Of a stretch of DNA of 64,000 nucleotides, positions 46,415 through 58,492 are shown one piece after another. A program made the position numbers and the translations under genes. Every line of letters begins with the position of its first letter. The stretch's first letter is position 1. Under the pieces are notes generated by a model. The model was not told where the DNA came from and did no database searches. It was given only the letters and a program-made list of their open reading frames with translations. Origin of the DNA: CAVPNY01 sp963706905 (GTDB lineage Bacteria; Chloroflexota; Anaerolineae; Anaerolineales; UBA4823); NCBI GenBank assembly GCA_963706905.1, contig CAVPNY010000012.1, positions 757,739 through 821,738 on the forward strand. The letters run 5' to 3'.

Positions 46415-46690
46415 TTACCTCTTTATTTTCTTCTCCGCCAGATGACCGCGAAACATCCGGGTCGGTGCAAACTCACCTAAGCGATGACCGACCATATTCT
46501 CAGTAACATAAATCGGCACATGCCGACGTCCATCGTGTACGGCAATGGTGTGGCCAACCATCTGGGGGAAGATGGTACTCGCCCGACTCCAAGTGCGGAT
46601 AACTTTCTTTTCGCCGCGTTCGTTCATCGTTTCAATTTTCTTCAAGAGTGAGGGCTCGATATACGGCCCTTTCTTTAACGATCGTCCCAT
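46415..46690 (-). CDS. rpsS: 30S ribosomal protein S19
   Basis: 91 residues: MGRSLKKGPYIEPSLLKKIETMNERGEKKVIRTWSRASTIFPQMVGHTIAVHDGRRHVPIYVTENMVGHRLGEFAPTRMFRGH, fully standard. Confidence 0.97.
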   Translation of the reverse strand: MGRSLKKGPYIEPSLLKKIETMNERGEKKVIRTWSRASTIFPQMVGHTIAVHDGRRHVPIYVTENMVGHRLGEFAPTRMFRGHLAEKKIKR

Positions 46691-46769
46691 AGGTTTCTCT
46701 CCAATCTTTCGAGGTGATGCTTCCTCTCACTAGTTTATAAATCGGTAAGGGGACGCATCATCCAGCCGA

Positions 46770-47605
46770 TTATCGCCGTTTCTTGCCTCGATGGCGGATA
46801 ATGTACTTTTCTGTTTGTTTATTTCGCCGAGTCTTTGCGCCACGGGTGGGTTTACCCCACGGTGACTTCGGACCGGGCATACCTACCGGCTGGCGACCTT
46901 CACCGCCACCATGTGGGTGATCACGCGGACTCATAGCTGTTCCCCGGACAGTTGGGCGTATGCCCATATGACGCTTACGACCTGCTTTCCCAAGCTTTAT
47001 ATTACTATTATCCAGATTTCCAACCTGGCCGATTGTGGCATAACAAGACTGGCGTACCAAGCGAACTTCACCAGAAGGCAGCCGTACCTGGGCATAATCG
47101 CCCTCTTTCGCAAGAAGTTGAGCCGCCCCCCCGGCAGCCCTCACCAATTGCCCCCCCTTACCTTCTTTAACTCCACGTTATGAACCAGTGTCCCAACTGG
47201 GATATTGGAAATCGGCAGGCTGTTTCCCGGTCGGACTTCTGCCTGAGGACCTGCCATGACCATATCATTGACGCGCAAATCGAGCGGGGCGACAATGTAT
47301 CTTTTTTCTCCATCGGCATAAAACAACAAAGCCAACCTGGCAGTCCGGTTTGGATCATATTCAATCGCTGCAACACGAGCTGGGATACCACGTTTATCTC
47401 GCTTGAAATCCACCAAGCGGATGTGACGCCGGTTACCCCCACCTTGGTGGCGGACCGTTATCCGACCATAGCTATTCCGACCACCCCGCCCTTGCCGGGG
47501 AACCAGTAAAGACCGCTCCGGGGTTGACTTGGTGATTTCTTCAAACGAATGCCCTGTCATTCCCCGAAGGCTGGGTGTTACAGGTTTGTATTTTTTAACG
47601 GTCAT
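46770..47605 (-). CDS. rplB: 50S ribosomal protein L2, frameshifted as read
   Basis: The first frame (47605-47141): KKYKPVTPSLRGMTGHSFEEITKSTPERSLL to NIPVGTLVHNVELK. The second frame (to 46770): QLVRAAGGAAQLLAKEGDYAQVRLPSGEVR, MNP-like AMSPRDHPHGGGEGRQPVGMPGPKSPWGKPTRGAKTRR with the catalytically important His. Adding one A to the run at plus-strand 47166-47168 gives VELKEGKGGQLVRAAGG and 278 residues, the usual L2 length. The adjacent G7 run is consistent with 7 bases. Confidence 0.88.
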
Positions 47606-47907
47606 GAGCGTACCCCCTCAAAAGCTTCTATTCGCTGACCCGGTACAAGCGTGACAATTGCCTTCTTGTAACCGCTTCGCCTGATACTTACCCGGCGATT
47701 TTTCCATCTACGGCTCCGCTTGGGTGGCACATTAATAATATTGACCTTCAGCACATTCACATCAAAGATTATCTCAATCGCATCTTTCACGGATACTTTG
47801 GTAGCATCACCTGTGACCTCGAATGCATACTGGTTTAAGTCTCCAGCCTGATAATTCGATTTTTCTGTGATGAGTGGTCGACGAAGTACATCGTGCAGTG
47901 TTGTCAT
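47602..47907 (-). CDS. rplW: 50S ribosomal protein L23
   Basis: 101 residues: VLRRPLITEKSNYQAGDLNQYAFEVTGDATKVSVKDAIEIIFDVNVLKVNIINVPPKRSRR. Typical L23 with its exit-tunnel loop. Overlaps the rplB start by 4 bases. Confidence 0.96.
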   Translation of the reverse strand: MTTLHDVLRRPLITEKSNYQAGDLNQYAFEVTGDATKVSVKDAIEIIFDVNVLKVNIINVPPKRSRRWKNRRVSIRRSGYKKAIVTLVPGQRIEAFEGVRS

Positions 47908-47920
47908 GACTACACCTCAC

Positions 47921-48550
47921 CTAGCCTAAATAAGAAACAATGACATCCAGCGCAGCGACTGGCAGGATGACTTTTTCGTATCCGAAGAGATCGCGAATAT
48001 TCAGATAATTCGCCATCAACAGCTTTGCGCTTGAGATGTTCCTTGCGGACTGGGTAATCACATCATAAGTAGCGCTCTTCTCTGGTATCAAGATCAGTGC
48101 ACTTGATTCCCCAACCAGAGATTCCAAAGCCTTAGCCATGAGCCGGGTTTTGGGTTCAGAAATACTAAATTCATCTACAACCACGATCTGTTGATCTGCT
48201 GCTTTTACAGATAATGCTGATCGCAATGCAGTTCGCCGCATCTTTCGAGGCATCTTCAGCGTGTAATCACGAGGCTTTGGTGTATGAACCTTACCACCGC
48301 CCACCCATTGTGCAGCCCGTGTTGAACCTTGACGAGCTCGACCTGTTCCTTTTTGCCGCCACGGCTTACGACCACCACCAGATACTTCACTTCGACCTTT
48401 GGTTTTATGCGTACCCAAATGCGCGTTCGCCAACTGGCGAACATAGTGTTGGTGCATCAAATCAACATTAATCGGGGCTTCGAAGATCTTAGCTGGCAAT
48501 TCTACAGTGCGGATCTTCTTCCCATCCATATTCAATACATCTACTTCCAT
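47921..48550 (-). CDS. rplD: 50S ribosomal protein L4
   Basis: 209 residues: GRSEVSGGGRKPWRQKGTGRARQGSTRAAQWVGGGKVHTPKPRDY, the L4 tunnel loop, then MPRKMRRTALRSALSVKA and a conserved C-terminal alpha/beta part. In many bacteria L4 autoregulates the S10 operon. No leader for that was identified here. Confidence 0.96.
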   Translation of the reverse strand: MEVDVLNMDGKKIRTVELPAKIFEAPINVDLMHQHYVRQLANAHLGTHKTKGRSEVSGGGRKPWRQKGTGRARQGSTRAAQWVGGGKVHTPKPRDYTLKMPRKMRRTALRSALSVKAADQQIVVVDEFSISEPKTRLMAKALESLVGESSALILIPEKSATYDVITQSARNISSAKLLMANYLNIRDLFGYEKVILPVAALDVIVSYLG

Positions 48551-48562
48551 GATCGCCTCGCT

Positions 48563-49195
48563 CTAGTCCTTGCGCGCTACTTGGATCAAGACTGGACTAC
48601 CCTTTGGGCCTGGAACTGCACCGCGAACTCCCAGCAGGTTTCGATCAGCATCGACTAATTCAATTCTCAAATTTTGAACTGTCACTCTATCAAAGCCCAT
48701 GTGCCCCGGACCACGGGAACCCTTGAAAACTCGCCCCGGTGTAGTCCCAGAACTGCGCGCTCCAGGTCCACGCCATCGGTCAGACTGTCCATGGGTTTTT
48801 GGTCCACCAGCAAAATGGTAGCGCTTGACGCCTCCCTGAAAGCCTTTCCCTTTACTGGTTCCGACCACATCAACCCGTTCACCTACCGAGAAAATGTCGC
48901 CAACTTTTACTTCATCCCCTTCTTTGAATTGCGGGTCCTTCACCCGAAATTCGCGTAGAAAGCGCAACGGAGGAACATTGTTGCGCTTGAGGTGCCCTAA
49001 TTGGCCACCGGTAAGGCGTTTAGGCTTGACTTCCTTGAAACCCAATTGCACTGCGCTGTATCCGTCGCTTTGCTCGTTACGGATCTGGGTTACGTAGCAA
49101 GGCCCAGCTTCGATGATGGTAACCGGAATAGCGGAACCATTCTCATCGAAAATCTGGGTCATGCCGATTTTCATACCAATTAGCCCTTTTAACAT
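48563..49195 (-). CDS. rplC: 50S ribosomal protein L3
   Basis: 210 residues from ATG 49195 (MLKGLIGMKIGMTQIFDENG), chosen over an in-frame extension to 49276. GGAG lies 9 bases upstream. GTSKGKGFQGGVKRYHFAGGPKTHGQSDRWRGPGARSSGTTPGRVFKGSRGPGHMG is the L3 signature. Confidence 0.96.
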   Translation of the reverse strand: MLKGLIGMKIGMTQIFDENGSAIPVTIIEAGPCYVTQIRNEQSDGYSAVQLGFKEVKPKRLTGGQLGHLKRNNVPPLRFLREFRVKDPQFKEGDEVKVGDIFSVGERVDVVGTSKGKGFQGGVKRYHFAGGPKTHGQSDRWRGPGARSSGTTPGRVFKGSRGPGHMGFDRVTVQNLRIELVDADRNLLGVRGAVPGPKGSPVLIQVARKD

Positions 49196-49429
49196 CTCTG
49201 TTATCTCCAGTTTAGTTTTGTTCAGGGACTGCCAGCTTGGGCTTTGCTGCATCATCCCTATCCGCAACGTAGTCAATCAGTCTGCCGCATCGCGTTGGTT
49301 ATGGTCGCTCGCGCACAGAGCAGTTCTTTCGTTGCCTCATTCTAGATTTTGTGTACTACTTGCTACCCTAAATATATAAAAATCACTCTATCAATATTAC
49401 CGAAATGTCTTCAATTTATGAGTTGGCGA
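49196..49429. other. Intergenic gap inside the S10 operon
   Basis: 234 bp between rpsJ and rplC, unusually long for this operon. No reading frame or clear terminator. An AT-rich stretch near 49372-49392 could hold a weak secondary promoter, but the boxes are poor. Confidence 0.4.
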
Positions 49430-49738
49430 TTAGATCTTGATCTCAATATCGACGCCAGCCGGAAGATTAAGCCGCATAAGCATATCAATCGTTTTTGAAT
49501 CTGGGTCCAGAACATCTATCAGACGATTGTGCGTGCGGATCTCGAAATGCTCGTGAGAATCCTTATCGATATATGGTGAGCGGCGAACTGTAAATCGTTC
49601 GATTCTGGTTGGCAGAGGGACTGGTCCGACAACTCGAGCTCCAGTTCTCTCAGCTGTTTCAACAATCCGCTTAGCGGATTGATCAAGCACACGATGATCG
49701 TAGGCCTTCAGGCGAATTCGGATCTTTTGCTTTGCCAT
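49430..49738 (-). CDS. rpsJ: 30S ribosomal protein S10
   Basis: 102 residues: KIRIRLKAYDHRVLDQSAKRIVETAERTGARVVGPVPLPTRIERFTVRRSPYIDKDSHEHFEIRTHNRLIDV, completely standard. Follows tuf by 7 bp. Confidence 0.98.
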   Translation of the reverse strand: MAKQKIRIRLKAYDHRVLDQSAKRIVETAERTGARVVGPVPLPTRIERFTVRRSPYIDKDSHEHFEIRTHNRLIDVLDPDSKTIDMLMRLNLPAGVDIEIKI

Positions 49739-49745
49739 TTTTCAC

Positions 49746-50948
<1,203 letters not shown>

Positions 50949-50992
50949 AAGTGCTCTCCTGCGATGAACTCAAAAAGTCATTTGCCTGTTGA

Positions 50993-53062
50993 TTACGACA
51001 CGATCATCTTCGCTACGCTCTCAGATACCTGAGCATAGTGATCAAATTCCATAGTAAATACCCCACGTCCCTGGGTTCCAGACCTCAGGTCGGTGGCATA
51101 CCCAAACATTTCCGCCAAGGGAACCATTGCTTTGATTGCTTGAGCATTTCCCGGTCGGATTTCAGTTCCAAGGATAATGCCACGTCGGCCATTCAACTGA
51201 CCCATCACATCGCCCATGAAATCTTCTGGAACGACAACCTCAACCTTCATAATCGGCTCAAGCAGTACAGGGCCGGCCTTCATAATACCTTCCTTAAAGG
51301 CCAGGGAGGCAGCCATCTTGAACGCCATATCGCTTGAGTCTACTTCGTGGAATGAGCCATCATAAAGTCTTATTTTTATATCGGTCACTGGGTAGCCGGC
51401 CAAAACACCTGCCTCCGCGGATTCCATAACGCCTTTTTCAATTGAATTGATATATTCTTTTGGAATCACGCCGCCGATAATGTCATCTTCAAACACAATT
51501 CCGGTACCTAATTCTGCAGGTTCAATTTCAAAAACAACATGCCCATATTGTCCTCGACCACCTGTCTGTTTGATGTACCGATATTCCGCCTTCGGCACAA
51601 TTCGGGTGATCGATTCTCTGTAGGCAACCTGTGGACGACCAACGCGTGCTTGAACCCGAAATTCACGCAGCATTCGATCGACCAATACTTCGAGGTGTAA
51701 TTCTCCCATTCCGGAGATGATTGTCTGGCCTGTTTCCTGGTCTGCTCGAACATGAAAAGTCGGGTCTTCTTCAGAAAGCTTTCGGAGTGCTTCCGACATT
51801 TTATCCTGATCAGCTGTGGTCTTGGGCTCAATTGCCACAGATATTACAGGCTCAGGAAAAGTTATCGCTTCAAGCATAATGGGGTGATTCGCTTCGCAGA
51901 GGGTATCGCCTGTGAACGAGTCCTTTAATCCAAGGGTAGCTGCAATATCACCAGCAAACACCTCAGTGATATCTTCTCGACGATCGGCGTACATACGGAT
52001 AAGCCGTCCGATCCGCTCACGTTTTCCTTTGGTCGAGTTATATATCATCGCGCCTTGCGTAACTTTGCCGGAATAAATCCTGAGATAAGCCAATCGTCCC
52101 ACATATGGATCGGTTACGATCTTGAAAACCAGGGCACTTAATGGCTGCTGATCATCAGATTCTCGTACTATCTCTATTTCAGTGGAAGGATTGTATCCAC
52201 GAACTGGTGGGACATCAACCGGGGATGGTAAATAGTCCACTACTGCATCAAGTAGAGGTTGGACACCCTTGTTACGAAGGGAACTACCACAAAAAACTGG
52301 TGTCGCTTGATTGGAAATGACAGCTTTTTCTTAAGGCTGCCTTTAATTCATCAACTGAGATCTCTTCCCCTCAAGATATTTCATCGTCAATGTGTCGTCC
52401 AACTCGGCGATCTGCTCGATCAAACGGCTGCGCATCCCTTCATACAAATTGACGAGATCAGGAGGCACTTCTGCTTCGCGTGGTTCTTTACCAAGATCAT
52501 CTTCCCAGAGTATCGCTCTACCAGTTATCAGGTCGACTATGCCAGTAAAATTAGCCTCTGAGCCAATTGGGAGTTGAACAGGGATTGGATTTGCTCCTAA
52601 GCGCTCCTTGATCATTTCGATCGTACGCTCATAAGATGCACCCACACGATCCATTTTGTTCACAAAACATATCCGGGGGACATCATACCGATCTGCTTGG
52701 CGCCAGACTGTCTCGCTCTGTGGCTCAACCCCTTGAACAGCATCGAAGATCACGATCCCGCCATCCAGAACCCTTAATGATCGTTGGACTTCAGCAGTAA
52801 AATCGATATGGCCTGGGGTATCAATCACATTGATTTGGTAGCCATTCCATTCTGCAGAAACAGCAGCCGAAACGATCGTGATACCACGTTCACGCTCCTG
52901 CTCCATCCAGTCAGTAACGGTAGTTCCATCATCAACGGAACCAATCCGATGCGTCTTGCCTGTGTAAAACAGGATCCGCTCGGTTGTGGTGGTCTTGCCC
53001 GCGTCGATGTGGGCAATGATCCCAATATTTCGGTACCGTTCGATTGAATGAAGGCGAGCCAT
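50993..53062 (-). CDS. fusA: Elongation factor G, with two compensating single-base indels as read
   Basis: Translocase GTPase. The N-terminal frame (from ATG 53062, MARLHSIERYRNIGIIAHIDAGKTTTTERILFYTG) stops at 52343. The C-terminal frame (to 50993) resumes at about 52330. Both are in the same frame: a missing C in the run at 52367-52370 and an extra T at 52325-52329 (plus strand) put 13 codons out of frame. Correcting both gives YLEGEEISVDELKAALRKAVISNQATPVFCGSSLRNKGVQPLLDAVVDYLPSP and 689 residues, the normal length. G motifs and domains IV-V (MGELHLEVLVDRM, RGQYGHV) are intact. Confidence 0.9.
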
Positions 53063-53079
53063 CAAAATCCTATCAGATC

Positions 53080-53550
53080 CTAAAGACGGTAATGTGAGAA
53101 AGCGCGGTTGGCCTCAGCCATCTTATGCGTCTCTTCTCTGCGACGAATTGCAGATCCAGTATTATTAGCTGCATCCAATAACTCACCAGCCAGCCTTTCA
53201 GAAAATGATTTGCCTGACCGAGATTTCGCAGCCATTAATATCCATCGACTTGCCAGAGTGAAACGACGTTCAGCCGATACTTCCATTGGAACTTGATAAG
53301 TGGCACCACCTACCCGGCGCGGTTTGACTTCCATTACCGGGGAGACATTCTTAAGTGCAAGTTCAAATGTATCCACTGGATTTTTCTTAGTGCGCTCCTC
53401 AATTAGATCTAGCGCATCATACACAAGTGAAGCGGCCGTACTTTTCTTTCCACGTTGCATCACTCGGTTAATAAAAGCCTGGATATGCACGCTATGAAAA
53501 CGTGCATCTGGTTCCATCTCTCTTTGTTCAGGCCGGTAACGTCTTGGCAT
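53080..53550 (-). CDS. rpsG: 30S ribosomal protein S7
   Basis: 156 residues from ATG 53550 (MPRRYRPEQREMEPDARFHS), with GGAG 7 bases upstream. Upstream extension to 53568 rejected. FINRVMQRGKKSTAASLVYDALDLIEE, KPRRVGGATYQVPMEVSAERRFTLASRWI and FSERLAGELLDAANNTGSAIRRREETHKMAEANRAFSHYR confirm S7. Confidence 0.97.
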   Translation of the reverse strand: MPRRYRPEQREMEPDARFHSVHIQAFINRVMQRGKKSTAASLVYDALDLIEERTKKNPVDTFELALKNVSPVMEVKPRRVGGATYQVPMEVSAERRFTLASRWILMAAKSRSGKSFSERLAGELLDAANNTGSAIRRREETHKMAEANRAFSHYRL

Positions 53551-53657
53551 CCGACTACTCCATTCCAACGATTGAACAATTCTGCTGCAAAGATTGCTGG
53601 CTCTAAATCAACTCAAACACAAAGCGACCGCCAAGCAAATTTATTTTAATGTAGGAC

Positions 53658-53738
53658 TTACGCAGTTGGTGGGAGGGCGGGGGTGTTTTGGCGGGCTACG
53701 CCCGCCAAAACACCCCCGCGTCCTCTTGAACTGCGTAA
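53658..53738. repeat. Palindromic MITE-like element between rpsL and rpsG
   Basis: 81 bp with 10-bp perfect terminal repeats TTACGCAGTT (53658-53667) and AACTGCGTAA (53729-53738), enclosing a perfect 19-bp stem (53678-53696 pairs with 53700-53718) with a 3-nt loop TAC. GGAC-TTACGCAGTT-type ends resemble small non-autonomous elements common in some bacteria (from memory). In the str mRNA it would form a very stable hairpin between S12 and S7. Confidence 0.75.
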
Positions 53739-53750
53739 CTTCTATAATGG

Positions 53751-54167
53751 TTATTTTGGCCGTTTAGATCCGTACTTCGAACGACCTTGTCGCCTCTTAG
53801 CAACGCCGCCCGTATCCAAAGTTCCACGGACAATGTGGTACCGCACACCCGGTAGATCTTTCACACGACCACCGCGCACCAGCACAACAGAGTGCTCCTG
53901 AAGAGTGTGACCTTCGCCTGGAATATAGGCAGTCACTTCAATCTGGTTTGACAAACGAACACGGGCGATCTTCCGCAAGGCCGAGTTCGGTTTCTTGGGA
54001 GTCATCGTACGTACTACCGTACACACGCCACGCTTTTGAGGGGCTCCCAACGGTACTCGAGTCCGGTGTTGTTTATTCGAATTGAAGGTATACAACAATG
54101 CAGGAGCCTTACTTTTAATCTTTTTTGATTTTCTTCCCTTGCGGACCAACTGGTTAATTGTTGGCAC
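53751..54167 (-). CDS. rpsL: 30S ribosomal protein S12
   Basis: 138 residues: MPTINQLVRKGRKSKKIKSKAPALLYTFNSNKQHRTRVPLGAPQKRGVCTVVRTMTPKKPNSALRKIARVRLSNQIEVTAYIPGEGHTLQEHSVVLVRGGRVKDLPGVRYHIVRG. The TPKKPNSALRK segment has the wild-type Lys associated with streptomycin sensitivity. First gene after the str promoter. Confidence 0.97.
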   Translation of the reverse strand: MPTINQLVRKGRKSKKIKSKAPALLYTFNSNKQHRTRVPLGAPQKRGVCTVVRTMTPKKPNSALRKIARVRLSNQIEVTAYIPGEGHTLQEHSVVLVRGGRVKDLPGVRYHIVRGTLDTGGVAKRRQGRSKYGSKRPK

Positions 54168-54267
54168 GTTCGCCTCCGAATAAATCGCTACTCGCTTCTA
54201 TTGAATATACCGCTGCATTTCAAGCTATTCGCTTGATGATACAAAAATCTGGTTTTTCCCATTAAGA

Positions 54268-54338
54268 GAGGCCACCGGTCGTGCGCGATGGCCTCGCCTT
54301 GATGTCCGATATCCAGTTCGACAGGTTAAGACCTGCCG
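54268..54338 (-). promoter_or_regulatory. Two leader hairpins upstream of rpsL
   Basis: The roughly 190-nt leader of the str transcript holds a stem CGGCAGGT/ACCTGTCG (54331-54338 with 54319-54326, 4-nt loop) and a stem GAGGCCA/TGGCCTC (54289-54295 with 54268-54274). Neither is followed by a clean U-tract. They may serve autoregulation by a ribosomal protein, which is inference only. Confidence 0.4.
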
Positions 54339-54363
54339 TTATATAAATGGGCAACGGAGGAAG

Positions 54364-54392
54364 ATTTTACCACGCACTATTTTTAGCGTCAA
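54364..54392 (-). promoter_or_regulatory. Promoter of the str operon (rpsL)
   Basis: Minus strand -35 TTGACG (54387-54392), exact 17-bp spacer, -10 TAAAAT (54364-54369), located in the 249-bp gap after rpoB. It gives the ribosomal genes a start independent of rpoB. Confidence 0.78.
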
Positions 54393-54416
54393 GTACATCA
54401 AGCGTCAATTTTTCCG

Positions 54417-57400
54417 TTAATAATCCTCGCCTAATCCAAGTAATCCTGTACTAACCCTCGGCGGTTTGGCACGCTCTTCATCTTTACCAAACCGGATGAT
54501 CTCACCAGTGTCTGTCACAGCTTCCACAGCCAATCCGAGACTTTGCAATTCCTTTACCAAAACCCGGAAGGAAGCTGGAATACTGGGCTCTTCAATCGGC
54601 TCTCCTTTGACAATGGCTTCATATGTCTTGACACGTCCCTGAACATCATCTGATTTTACAGTAAGCATTTCCTGAAGAGTGTAAGCCGCACCATAAGCCT
54701 CTAGAGCCCATACCTCCATTTCACCAAATCTCTGCCCACCAAATTGTGCCTTCCCACCCAGGGGTTGTTGGGAAACCAAGCTGTATGGACCGGTAGAACG
54801 TGCATGAACTTTGTCCTCAACCAAGTGGTGCAGTTTCATGATAGACATGATCCCAACTGTCACAGGTTGGTCAAAAGGATCGCCGTTCTTCCCATCCCGA
54901 AGAATTTGTTTGCCAAGCGTCGGAATAGGGACAAATTTGGAAAGCATTACCTTTTCAGCCATTTCCCAAAGCCCATCATCAGAGATCTTTTTGTTATCCT
55001 CTCCCATTAGATGCAACCACATTCGCAAGCAGGCATTTACAGCACGTTTATCTTGATTCGGGCGTTCGGCCGTAGAAATATCCAAATCCTCGAATGCCAG
55101 GATCTGATCTGGATCGAAATCATGATCTTTTAGCCACTCTCGCATTACCGACCGACGCGCGTAAGAAGGATCGGAAATCAACTGGTAGACATCGTACCCG
55201 CGTTCTCCCAACCAGGATTCAAGATATAAATTTCGAACCTCATCGTCATCCTTGATATTTTCTGGCGAATACTCAAATTCACGGATCCACTCCCAGGCCT
55301 TCTGGGCGGTTTCATCCCAGGCCTGATCGATCATCCAGGCACGCGCTAACTCAGCTTCGATTTCATTTTCGTTGGCACCATCGAAAACAGAGGATATGGC
55401 TCGGAAACCAAGCCGGCTGGAAGCCCAGCCTAAATGGGTTTCTAGAACCTGACCAAGGTTCATTCTACCGGGGATACCGGTTGGATTAAGAATGATATCA
55501 ATCGGTGTTCCATCGTCCAGGAACGGCATATCCTCAGGTGGAACCACACGAGATACAACGCCCTTGTTTCCATGACGACCCGCCATCTTGTCGCCTGCAG
55601 TAATTTTCCTCCGTTGAGCGACTGAGACGCGCACCATCATGTCAACGCCAGCTGAGAGATCCGCATTATCTTCTCGGGTGAATACTTTAACATCTACTAC
55701 TTTACCTCGCTCGCCATGCGGCATCCGCAGAGATGTATCCTTTACATCTCGAGATTTCTCACCGAAGATCGCCCTTAATAGACGTTCCTCTGGGGTCAGC
55801 TCTTTCTCGCCTTTGGGTGATATTTTGCCAACAAGAATATCGTTTGGTCCTACTTCCGCCCCAATGCGGATGATCCCTTGCTCATCCAGATCCTTTATCG
55901 CATCTTCGCCAACGTTGGGAATATCCCGCGTGATCTCTTCAGGCCCCAGACGGGTATCGCGTGACTCGACTTCATACTTCTCAATGTGGACAGAAGTATA
56001 AAGATCTTCCTGCACCAATCGTTCAGAAATTACGATCGCATCCTCAAAGTTTGCGCCTTCCCATGAGAGAAATGCTACAGTTACATTCTGCCCTAGAGCA
56101 AGTTCGCCAGCATCAGTCGATGATGAGTCGGCAATTACATCCCCTTTCTTTACACGCTGACCTTTAACAACCGCCGGTCGTTGGTCGATGCAGGTGCTCT
56201 GGTTGGATCGCTGGTATTTTCGTAACCAATATACTTTTTCATCCCTGCCTTCCCGAACCACTACGCGTCTCCCCGTCACAGACACCACTTCACCATCCTG
56301 TTCAGCAACGATCACCTGTCCTGAGTCGCGTGCCGCGTGATATTCCATCCCAGTGGATACCTGGGGCACGTCCGGATGTACTAAAGGAACAGCCTGCGCT
56401 TGCATGTTAGATCCCATTAGAGCGCGGTTAGCGTCATCGTGCTCCAAGAAGGGAATCAAAGCTGCGCTGATACCAACAATTTGATGCGGCGCAACATCCA
56501 TATAGTCAATATTTTCCGGGTTGGTAAAGAGAAAGCCGGAATGATAGCGGCAAGATACACGCGTCCGCACAAATTCACTATTTTCATCGAGTGGTGTATT
56601 CGCCTGTGCAATAACAAATCGATCCTCATAATCCGCAGAGAGATATTCCATGTCATCGGACACAAATGGAGTCACCATAATTTCCGGCTTATCTAGCAAG
56701 GCGATCGCCTTGGCTATTTCCGGAGTGATCCGGTCTCCAATATTTCCAATGACCTTACCCTTTTTTGGATTTGTCAGCTCTTCACGTAAAACCCGCCCAA
56801 TCAGTCGTGGATCAGTTGGTTTTAGAACCTTCCAGACTCTCCGATAAGGGGTCTCGATAAAGCCATATTCATTCACTCGGGCGAAGGAAGCCAGACGACC
56901 AATCAAGCCAATGTTGGGACCTTCTGGTGTTTCAATCGGACAGATACGCCCATAATGCGAATGGTGAACATCGCGCACATCAAATCCAGCCCTTTCCCTG
57001 CGCAGACCACCGGGTCCTAAAGCCGAGAGCGTCCTTTTATGGCGTAATTCGGCCAAAGGATTTGTCTGATCCATAAACTGGGAGAGTTGGCTGGAGCCAA
57101 AAAATTCCCGTAATGCCGCAACAACAGGCCGAATATTAATTAATGTAATTGGTGAAATTTGATCCTGGTCGCGGATCGACATCCGTTCTTTTATGACTCG
57201 TTCCATCCGCCTCAAACCGATACGCAGCTTATTCTGAATTAATTCTCCAACCGTCTTGGCACGCCGATTTCCCAGGTGGTCGATATCATCAGCAGATTGA
57301 GTCCCATTATTGATGGCGATCATTCTCCGGACCAGTTGAACAATATCCCATTTGGTGATTGTTCGGTGTGAGATGGCCACCCGTTCCTGGACTTCTAGCT

Positions 57401-58323
57401 TCTGATTTAATTTATAGCGACCTACGCGTTCCAAATCATAATGGCGTTGATCGAATAGCTGCTCTTCAAGAAACTCGCGCGCATTTTCCAGAGTTGCAGG
57501 ATCCCCAGGGCGCATTCTACGAAAGAATTCCAGGAGCGCAGCTTCAGATATCGACGTGTTATGACTTAAATCCCACTCAGGTTCCTGGGCAATTGTGGAG
57601 GCGATGAACATCCGATCTGGATTATTGTCAACATCAGCAAACAGAGCTAAGAGTTCCTCATCAGTACCGTTCTGTAAAGGAGAGTCTGCCAACCCATCAT
57701 TGACTGCAGCCAACGCGCGCAAGAAGATGGTAACAGGAACAGTTCGCTTGCGATTGAAACGCAGCGTGAGGTAGTCACTCTTGCGAGTTTCAAATTCCAT
57801 CCATGCTCCACGATCGGGAATCAGTTTTGAAAGCGCGAGTGGACGTCCTGTTGAGCGATCGATTGGAGCCTCAAAATATACGCCAGGTGAACGGATTAAC
57901 TGCGAGACAACTACTCGTTCCGTACCGTTGATAATAAAAGTGCCTTTCTCGGTCATCTCTGGGAAATCACCCAAGAAGATGTCTTGTTTTATTGGTTCAG
58001 GCACATCAGGTCCAGCCAATAAGACAGAAACGTACATCGGGCTGGCAAAAGTCAGGTCTCGCTCAACACATTCTTCAATGGAATGTTTTGGTTCATCAAA
58101 CCAATAGGACAATCCCCATTGTTCCGATTCAGGAGTCCGGCTGGGGAAATATAATTTCATCCCCTTGTTGTACAATTCTATAGGTGAAATTTCGTGAAAA
58201 AGGTCAGCCAAACCCTCTGCTTTCAGGCGCGTGAATGAGTTCAATCTGTACCTCGATGAGGTCGGGCAGTGGAAGGGTGACCTTAATTCGTGCATAGGAT
58301 TTGGTCGGCAAAACGGATGCCAT
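54417..58323 (-). CDS. rpoB: RNA polymerase beta subunit, one frame break near the N terminus as read
   Basis: The true start is ATG 58323 (MASVLPTKSYARIKVTLPLPDLIEVQ), preceded by AGGAG at 7 bases. The long frame covers the rest from about 58240. Deleting one base of the TT at plus-strand 58240-58241 gives EVQIDSFTRLKAEGLADLFHEISPIE and 1301 residues. Rifampicin region FGSSQLSQFMDQTNPLAELRHKRTLSALGPGGL looks wild type. Also HGNKGVVSRVVPPEDMPFLDDGTPIDIILNPTGIPGRMNLGQVLETHLGWA and the C-terminal KSDDVQGRVKTYEAIVKGE. rpoC does not follow. Confidence 0.92.
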
Positions 58324-58376
58324 ATAACAACTCCTGGTCTCTAATCTTTCTTATCTGGTAAATGGCACGCGGAAAA

Positions 58377-58413
58377 CGTAAAACGTGATAGGAATACTCC
58401 TATCCGTTTTACG
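58377..58413 (-). promoter_or_regulatory. Hairpin in the rpoB leader
   Basis: Arms CGTAAAACG-GATAGGA and TCCTATC-A-CGTTTTACG pair over 16 bp with a single bulge and a GTAT loop, about 55 bp upstream of the rpoB ATG in a leader of roughly 160 nt. No U-tract follows. It may affect mRNA stability or be a relic of a small palindromic element. Confidence 0.55.
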
Positions 58414-58492
58414 CGTGATTGTCCACATATTATCTAAAACCTAGCCCAAAACTAACTAATTCTTTTAATGCAAGATTGGTAGACGAAAAAGT

